DNA of 64,000 nt from Botrytis cinerea B05.10 (Eukaryota; Ascomycota; Leotiomycetes; Helotiales; Sclerotiniaceae). The position numbers and the translations under genes are program-made. Shown here piece after piece: positions 58,001 through 64,000 of this stretch. The notes below the pieces were generated by a model. It had not been told where the DNA came from. It saw only the letters and a program-made list of their open reading frames with translations, and ran no database searches. Location: NCBI RefSeq assembly GCF_000143535.2, contig NC_037311.1:806001-870000 (forward strand). Direction: 5' to 3'. Position 1 is the stretch's first letter. Each line of letters starts with the position of its first letter.

Positions 58001-58957
58001 GGAATGGGTGAAGGTCCACGAGATGTGTAGTGGTCGGGAGCGGGAGATGGCCCACGAGATGCGTAATGGTCGGGAGCGGGAGATGGCCCACGAGATATGT
58101 AATGGTTAGGAGTGGGAGATGGCCCACGAGATGTGTAGTGATTTGGCGCAGGAGATGGCCCACGGGAGTAATAGTTATTGGGCGCAGGAGAAGGTATACG
58201 GGCAGTATAATGGTTGAGCGCAGGAGAAGGCACACGAGATGTATAGTGATTCGGCGCAGGAGAGGGAGCGCGGGGTGTATAATGGCTTGGACCTGGAGAT
58301 GGTGCGCGGGGTGTATAATGGCTTGGACCTGGAGAGGGTGCGCGAGATACATGGCTTGGAAACTGAGAAAATGGTGCTGGCGAGCGCATCCGCGACTGAT
58401 ATAGAGGAGGCTGGGGTTGAGGAGAAGGCGCCCTTGCCTCATTATGACCACCCCTGGCGGCTGGCGATGGTATTCGAGAATTCAAACCCGCGAGACGTTC
58501 CTTTTCCCTAGCTTCTGCCCTCTTTATTGCCCCCATATCTGGCGCGGCATAAGCCTGGAATGGTTTTCGCATCGATTTTGTCTTGGGTTTCGTCGGAGCT
58601 GTTGGATTTTTGAACGGGTTTGGACTGGGACCTCGATCCGGCAATGGACTCGAGGTTCTGCTTGTTGGCCGGAAACTGTCATCCAGCACCTGTACGAAAT
58701 TCGAAGGAAACAGTCCCATGACTCTCTTGTCCCTCCGCAATCGACCCATCCACCATGATCCATCTCCTGCGTTCAAGCATTCTATCAAATCCCCCTCAAT
58801 AAAGCCCAAGTCGCGTTTTGACTGCGCAATCGTATGGTTAGAGCTCCAGACTGTAGAAAATCGCAATGTGCACTGGACTTACCTCTCCGCTGAATGAATA
58901 TATGGCTCGGCACCAGCATGGAAAGCGAGTAGGCAAAGTACCCGGGGCTGGCGTCAT
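55030..58957 (-). CDS. CYK3: Cyk3-type cytokinesis protein (SH3 plus transglutaminase-like domain)
   Basis: Predicted 1288 aa. Exon 1 is 58957-58883 and exon 2 is 58821-55030; the 61-nt intron (GTAAGT...CGCAG) is phase 0 and falls inside the SH3 domain (PCWCRAIYSFSGE, then SKRDLGFIEGDLIECLNAGD and WWMGRLRR, residues of about 13-70). A long disordered Ser/Pro region carries a ten-unit 12-residue repeat. The transglutaminase-like domain at about 850-960 keeps H931 (NHFWNAV) and D946 (WRIMDCSL) but has G-S888-S889-E-E where the nucleophilic Cys should be, so it is probably not an enzyme, as reported for yeast Cyk3. A beta-rich carboxy-terminal part follows. The family acts at the division site with Hof1/Inn1-type partners and regulates chitin synthase and septum formation. 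It is divergent from the GCK-III kinase. Confidence 0.92.
57982..58341 (-). repeat. 36-bp coding minisatellite in CYK3, about ten units
   Basis: Ten in-register 36-bp units encode a 12-residue repeat with consensus GPSPAPNHYTSR (variants APSPGPSHYTPR, IPSPAPNNYYSR and others). The Ser-Pro and Tyr positions are kept; each unit offers a possible proline-directed phosphorylation site. The same bases give spurious Trp/Arg-rich frames on the plus strand. Confidence 0.92.
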
Positions 58958-59469
58958 GGTTGAGGTGTTGCGACTTCTATCGGTGAATCATTGGGGTTGG
59001 AATATTCCCAAAGTCCGAGATCAATGCATCGGAGAAGAAATGGAGGACTTTGGTGATATGGCAAAAGTATCCAAACGTTTGGATCAAGACAATTTAAAGA
59101 TTCTTGAATTTTTGCAAATCTTCCCAGTAATATGAATAGGTACATATAATAGCTTTGGTTTGTTGGCACCTCACCATTAGCCCGGCAACGCTGAAATGGC
59201 TGAGCTGGGTAAACAAAGAACCTTATCCGATTTCGTTAAGAGACATTGATCACGTTCAGTTGTATTTTGTTTACATTTTAAATAGAAGAAAAAGGTCTCG
59301 GCCGTTTTTAATTTAATATTTATATCAATTACAATTTCATCCTCATTTTTCATTTGATATTGGAGCGCGATTGATTGATTTTCTCGGAAGAACCGCATTT
59401 TGTTTGGGTAGGGTGCCGATAGCAAGGAAACAACCAGCTGTGATAAAATATCACTTCTCTTCCAGAACT
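58958..59469. promoter_or_regulatory. Shared divergent promoter, CYK3 / GCK-III kinase
   Basis: 512 bp between the opposed start codons of two septation-linked genes. An AT-rich core lies at about 59260-59345 (TTTAATTTAATATTTATA). No factor site is assigned. Confidence 0.6.
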
Positions 59470-61444
59470 ATGTCAACAACGCAGTACCAAGTTCTCGAGG
59501 AGCTGGGAAGTGGAAGTTTCGGCGTGGTCTACAAAGCCATTGAGAGGGCGACGGGAGAGATTTGCGCAATTAAGCTGATTGACCTAGAGTCGAGTGAAGA
59601 TGACATACAGGAAATCCAGCAAGAGATATCGGTCCTCAGCACCTGCGCCAGTCCATACGTTACTCAATATAAGGGAAGCTTCCTGCGCGGCCATAAATTA
59701 TGGATTGTCATGGAGTTCCTGGGCGGCGGATCATGTTTGGACTTGGTAGGGTTATATTCACTTGGGAAAATAATTGCATTGCTAATTAGAAGCAGCTGAA
59801 ACCTGCTCCATTTCACGAAGCCCATATTGCGATTGTTTGTCGAGAGATCTTGTTGGGTCTCGAGTATCTTCATCAAGAAGGCAAGATACATAGAGATATA
59901 AAGGCAGCAAACATATTACTATCGACTGCTGGCAAGGTTAAGTTGGCAGATTTCGGAGTTGCAGCACAGCTCACGAATATCAAATCACAAAGGAATACTT
60001 TCGTCGGTACCCCATTCTGGATGGCGCCAGAGGTTATCCAACAAGCGGGATACGATTTCAAAGCAGATATTTGGTCTCTCGGAATCACAGCAATAGAAAT
60101 GGTTAATGGAGAACCGCCGCATGCGTCAATACATCCAATGAAGGTTCTATTTCAGATACCTAAAGCACCGGCACCAAGATTAGAAGGTTCCAATTACAGC
60201 AAGGACTTTAAGGATTTTGTGGCACAATGTTTGGTCAAGGATTGTGATCGTAGACCTTCAGCAAAGGAATTGTTGAAGCATAAGTTCATACGCTCTGCAG
60301 GAAAAGTTGAGGCTTTGCAGGAGTTGGTGGAGAGGAGGCAGGAGTGGGACGGATCAAGGACTCGGCCTTCACATCCTAAGTTCTATGAAGAAACACTGTA
60401 AGCATCGAAGCTATCTAAGCTTGTTATTATCATCAACTGACAAATCGCAGCAATACAATGACTCCAAAATATGAGCCTGACGGATGGGTCTTTGATACAG
60501 TTAAGGCCTCCACAATTACTGTAGCGCCATCGCGAAAGAATGGGAGTAAGAGAAGAAAGCTTTCTGCCATCCATGCAAATGGTCAGGGTAGTCAAGCTCC
60601 TCCTGAAGAGGCTTTCAAGAAATTAGATCTCAAGGATTCACCCTTGGAGTATTCTTCACCTCCGTCACTACCAGCTGATAGAGGCACCGTTAGAAGACAA
60701 CCACCAGCGGTACAGCACTCTTCACCAACCAGGCCACGGGGTGATAGTACACAGAGTCAAACTGGTACAACGAGGCGACCTCCACTTGCACCAGACATGA
60801 GTTTTGGAAATACCGGTTCAACAGTCCGATTATTCCGCCGAGTATCAAATAACTCAATGTCATCTCGACCAAGCAGCCCCGAAGATTCAGTCGACATTTC
60901 ATCTCGTCAGGGTGACGAAAACAAAGCACTTGTGCAAGTAGCAGAGGCGAATACGAAAGAAGCATATCTTGGCCGACGTGCATATACAAAAGTCGTGGAT
61001 CCAGTATTTCAGGAAATGCATGCACAAACAGGAGATCAAGCCAAAAGACAAGCGTTGTCTCGTCTAGCCGATGCTTGGGCTGCCCTTGACGCTGTTGATC
61101 CAGAGGGCGAATATCATCTTCTGAAGCTCTTGATAGAAAAAGTAGAGCAAGAACCCAAAGTTGCTTCACACATGTCTCCAAGCAGAGCTTTAGTCCTTCG
61201 AGATGGAACTCCCCAAGGAACTCCCCAAAAGGGCGCAAACGGAAAACTAGTACTGGCAACGAGTAATCCACACCTTAAAAATCACCGTCGACGACAATCC
61301 AGCGCAATGCCCGAAGTAGATGCAAAGGAAAAATCAAACCTACCCGGTCAAATAGTGCCAGGGATGGAACATACAAAACAACTTGCTGATGTTTTGTATG
61401 CTCGATGGGCAGAAGGATTAGAAAAAAAGTTTCCGGTGGTTTAA
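59470..61444 (+). CDS. GCK-III (Ste20-like) protein kinase, Sid1/MST-1 type
   Basis: Predicted 623 aa; exons 59470-59745, 59796-60397 and 60451-61444, introns of 50 and 53 nt. Residues 11-260 form the kinase domain: glycine loop [13 protein letters not shown]35 in [12 protein letters not shown] from H124, D144-F-G in [11 protein letters not shown], and the Ste20-family substrate motif [12 protein letters not shown]. The carboxy-terminal half is disordered (Ser/Pro-rich) with a helical segment ([20 protein letters not shown]) and ends [26 protein letters not shown] kinases include S. pombe Sid1 and Neurospora SID-1 and MST-1, which feed the septation initiation network. Which paralogue this is I cannot decide. 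Start: the first in-frame ATG, ten codons before the glycine loop. Confidence 0.92.
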
Positions 61445-62723
61445 CGAGATATGTATAAATTGTAAAGTTATTGTATGTAGGGATAGATGGTATGGAGTTA
61501 AAAGAATTTGCATCTTTTTAGTAAGAAGGAGAATCAATAGGTAGATACCCAATTTGTACATTTTATCTGGATGATTCTATTGCGGTCCAACGTGAGTGAT
61601 GCTCGTTATTTTTAATAGTCCGCTAAACCAATGCGAGCTCAACAAGGGGAGTAAATGTGTTTTCAAAATAGAGTAGGGAACACAATTTTCCACAAATTTA
61701 ACAGTTTGAATGATGCAAATGATTGATGAGCACCTATATAACTATTTACATGGGCGAATTTTTAGAAATTCAGATGGATTGGCCAGCTCACCGGGAGCCC
61801 ACAGGAATTATATGTACTTTACGCGTAGGCCCATCGAAAATATCATGATGTTTAAGAATAAACATCAGAACACCGATTATATATTGGACCACGATTTTCC
61901 CATAGACTTTTCGCATCCTTTCCTAGCATTTTTATCCTCTACTTGTAGCAAATAGTCCTTCTTTAGTATTGTATTGGCAATGATGTACCTACACTACATG
62001 TTAGTATATTTAACACATGCAATAGATGAACCACAGCAAACAATCGCTATATCCTCAGCATACATCTTCCCGTCATCATTGATTACCATTCATCAAGATA
62101 CAAAAACTCTACAGCAGACCGCCAAGATATTTCCCCGTCTCCATTCTAATTCCCATCTTCTTCCAACATGATCTCATCTCATGAATCTCCTATTTTGCAT
62201 CCGCGTTGTCCTTCCTCTGTATTGGTATGGCAATCTATTTAAGGGTGCTGTGGGAAAGGATTTAGAGGCTGCATATTATTTGGAAGATTCAGGTTAATAT
62301 AAAGACTAGATAGTCTTGGAGGTTAAGTACTTTGAAACCAGGGGTCTTTGTGCCATTCACATATCATCGGCTACTAGAGCCTTCGAATCTGCTCGAAGCA
62401 TTTTGTGGACCTTTTGAGTGGCTTATCAATGTTTTAGCAGGCAACATCTAATAGTAAGAAACTCATTTTAGTGACCCATTCTCAATAATTTCAATATCTC
62501 ATCATCATTATCATCATCATCGTCAGAAAGAAAGAAAGAAAGAACCAAGCACGAGAGATTCAAGTGGTGGCAAAATTTCTTTGGAGCTAAAAGAACGTGA
62601 ACTTATGAACAAATAGCAGACATCCAGGTGCCCTAGAAAAAACCAGCGTCAAATCCATTCAAACTTTTAATAAAAATTAAAAACAGCTTCCTGCCATTAT
62701 TGCCTCACAGCCTCCAAAATCCC
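61445..62723. other. Convergent intergenic region
   Basis: Two 3' ends. Contains TCA/ATC trinucleotide repeats (about 62498-62523) and an (AAAG)n run (62525-62543). Open frames near 61710-62171 have no recognisable product. Confidence 0.65.
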
Positions 62724-64000
62724 CTACCTAAAATAGCCAATCTCATTCAGATACTCCACATTCTTCTTGATCGCCTCCTCTATCTGCTTCTCAAACACAA
62801 TATCTAATTCCCTTGGTCTTCTACTCTTACCCAAATTTCCCTCCTCGGTGATAAGATGAGCTACCGGCCAAAGCAGATGAGCTTCTGTCTTCTTCTCCAT
62901 ATCCTTCTTAATCAACCCTGCCCATTCATACGAAGTAATCGGGCGAAGTCGATGTCCCATATTGTTATTAACAATATCCCAAAATCGTTGCATGTAGATT
63001 CCGCCAGTTATATCCAATGTATAATTTGAATTATTGGGAGTATTGACCAAAGCATTGATAGTAGAATTTGCGACGAAATCCGCATGTGCAACAGTCAACC
63101 AATCGTTTTTGTCAGGGACAGGATATGCACCGACGTTTATGGCGCCAGCTACATATCTCCATAGGAAGTCAGTGGTATTAGCAACTCCTTCCCGGGTCGT
63201 GCCAATGATCAATCCCGGTTTGACGATAGAGACATGATTGCTTTGGGCTAAAGATGTAGCTCTCTGGGCAAAGTTTCTTACCATTAGCTCTGAAACGAAC
63301 TTCGTCTGGCTATAACCATCAAGTCCCTTCAGTTTCATGGCGGTTGTACTATCATCAAGCTCTCCTTCAAAATCACGACCTCCAGATACATAGACGAATC
63401 GCGGAGGCGAAACAGCCCCTGTAATATTTTTCAGAATATCAAAGGTAGATTTGACATTGGCAGCTTTGAGGGTTTGATAGTCCGCATTCCATTGCACTGA
63501 AGCTCCATTATGAATGATGGCATCGACTGTGCTTAGTTCTTGCCATTTTTCAGAACTCAACCCTAACAATGATTTGGCTAAGTCTCCCGTCCATATTTCG
63601 AGCTTCGCTGCGAGAGTGTTGTGCCACCATCTTGCGGATTTAGCTGCTGATATGATCCGTCGTCTGCCATTATCATTAGATGAAGCGCGTACATGTACGA
63701 TGACCTTCTTGACTCCAGGTCTTTCAAGAAGTTCTCGAAGTATCTGGGTACCTAGAAAACCGCTGGCGCCTGTCAGGAAGACAACTCCAAAATGATGCTG
63801 CATCGAGGCTAACTGTATGTCTAGGTCTGTGATTTCTTGCATCAAATCAAGGGCAGGTGCTGATTCTATGGGTTTCTCGCCTTTAACATTAGTCGCAACA
63901 CGAATGTATTTTGAAACATCCGAGATTGTGGTCTGATAGTTGATAAGCTTGGGCATAGGTATAGTAATTCCATACGATCGTTTGATGGAAGCTGCAAGAG
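62724..64000 (-). CDS. Thioester-reductase (R) domain of an NRPS or NRPS-like enzyme, 5' partial
   Basis: The last 424 residues of a protein whose start lies beyond the right edge. The first residues in the window (SIKRSYGITIPMPKLINYQT) look like the end of a carrier-protein domain and linker. An extended SDR reductase follows: VVFLTGASGFLGTQIL is the NADP-binding motif, then DAIIHNGASVQWNADY, the serine region PRFVYVSGG, and the catalytic YSQTK. The order and length match terminal R domains that release the carrier-bound product as aldehyde or alcohol. Whether an A-T-R (NRPS-like) or multi-module enzyme stands upstream cannot be seen. No intron in the visible part; the frame is open to the edge. 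Lys2-type aminoadipate reductase is the main alternative, but the sequence does not look like Lys2 to me. Confidence 0.88.
   Translation of the reverse strand, partial: LAASIKRSYGITIPMPKLINYQTTISDVSKYIRVATNVKGEKPIESAPALDLMQEITDLDIQLASMQHHFGVVFLTGASGFLGTQILRELLERPGVKKVIVHVRASSNDNGRRRIISAAKSARWWHNTLAAKLEIWTGDLAKSLLGLSSEKWQELSTVDAIIHNGASVQWNADYQTLKAANVKSTFDILKNITGAVSPPRFVYVSGGRDFEGELDDSTTAMKLKGLDGYSQTKFVSELMVRNFAQRATSLAQSNHVSIVKPGLIIGTTREGVANTTDFLWRYVAGAINVGAYPVPDKNDWLTVAHADFVANSTINALVNTPNNSNYTLDITGGIYMQRFWDIVNNNMGHRLRPITSYEWAGLIKKDMEKKTEAHLLWPVAHLITEEGNLGKSRRPRELDIVFEKQIEEAIKKNVEYLNEIGYFR

Noticed and set aside
57717..58451. 244-codon minus-strand frame and plus-strand Gly/Arg/Trp-rich frames inside CYK3
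   Set aside because: Shadow frames of the 36-bp minisatellite; the Cyk3 frame carries clear domains and explains the region.
1..64000. CRISPR arrays, bacterial operons or phage genes
   Set aside because: Spliced genes, intron signals and family content are eukaryotic; the tandem repeats lack spacers.

Overview
The window reads as nuclear DNA of a filamentous ascomycete (Pezizomycotina). The evidence is short GT-AG introns (mostly 46-135 nt), moderate GC, long gaps full of simple repeats, and a gene set typical of that group: RAD53-type kinase, STT3, dynein intermediate chain, Cyk3, a GCK-III kinase and an NRPS-type reductase domain. The overall look would suit a leotiomycete such as Botrytis or Sclerotinia, but that is an impression, not a demonstration. 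I see no rRNA, confident tRNA, CRISPR, phage or intact transposon.

Layout, left to right. At 1-2792 (+) is the 3' part of a RAD53/CHK2-type checkpoint kinase. A 3.7 kb microsatellite-rich gap follows, then a GPI-anchored Ser/Thr-rich wall protein (6540-7318, -). After a 3.1 kb gap come two proteins I do not recognise: a 748-aa protein with internal duplications (10475-12780, +) and a 1076-aa low-complexity protein (14219-17643, -). STT3, the oligosaccharyltransferase catalytic subunit (18571-21151, -), is followed by a small three-exon gene for ATP synthase subunit e (21957-22490, -). That gene is head to head with the dynein intermediate chain (22901-25061, +). Next are a DUF726 hydrolase-like membrane protein (25657-28379, +), a ubiquitin-specific protease (28897-31135, -), Trm9 tRNA methyltransferase (32480-33286, +) and a Myb-like protein (34092-35292, -). 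A 4.2 kb gap with decayed-looking sequence follows.

The right half holds tubulin cofactor B with an unusually long intron (39492-40909, +), a Gfo/Idh/MocA dehydrogenase (43379-44636, +) and a 5 kb gap. Then come a signal peptide-TM-RING ubiquitin ligase (49651-51332, +), Lcl2 (52292-52746, -) head to head with mitochondrial ribosomal protein bL27m (53197-54088, +), and a Cyk3-type cytokinesis protein (55030-58957, -) head to head with a GCK-III kinase of the Sid1/MST-1 type (59470-61444, +). The carboxy-terminal thioester-reductase domain of an NRPS or NRPS-like enzyme runs off the right edge (62724-64000, -).

Most genes are conserved housekeeping genes and do not form one pathway. Two themes recur. 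Ubiquitin and cytoskeleton/cytokinesis genes are frequent (USP, RING ligase, dynein IC, cofactor B, Cyk3, GCK-III kinase). Several close divergent pairs probably share promoters; the Cyk3/GCK-III pair is the most suggestive because both families act in septation. Exon boundaries come from reading splice sites and frame by eye. I found no clear undescribed multi-gene system. The best novelty candidates are the two unknown large proteins, the leader ORF before subunit e, the orphan mitochondrial-presequence-like exon near 42.9 kb and the reductase at the edge.
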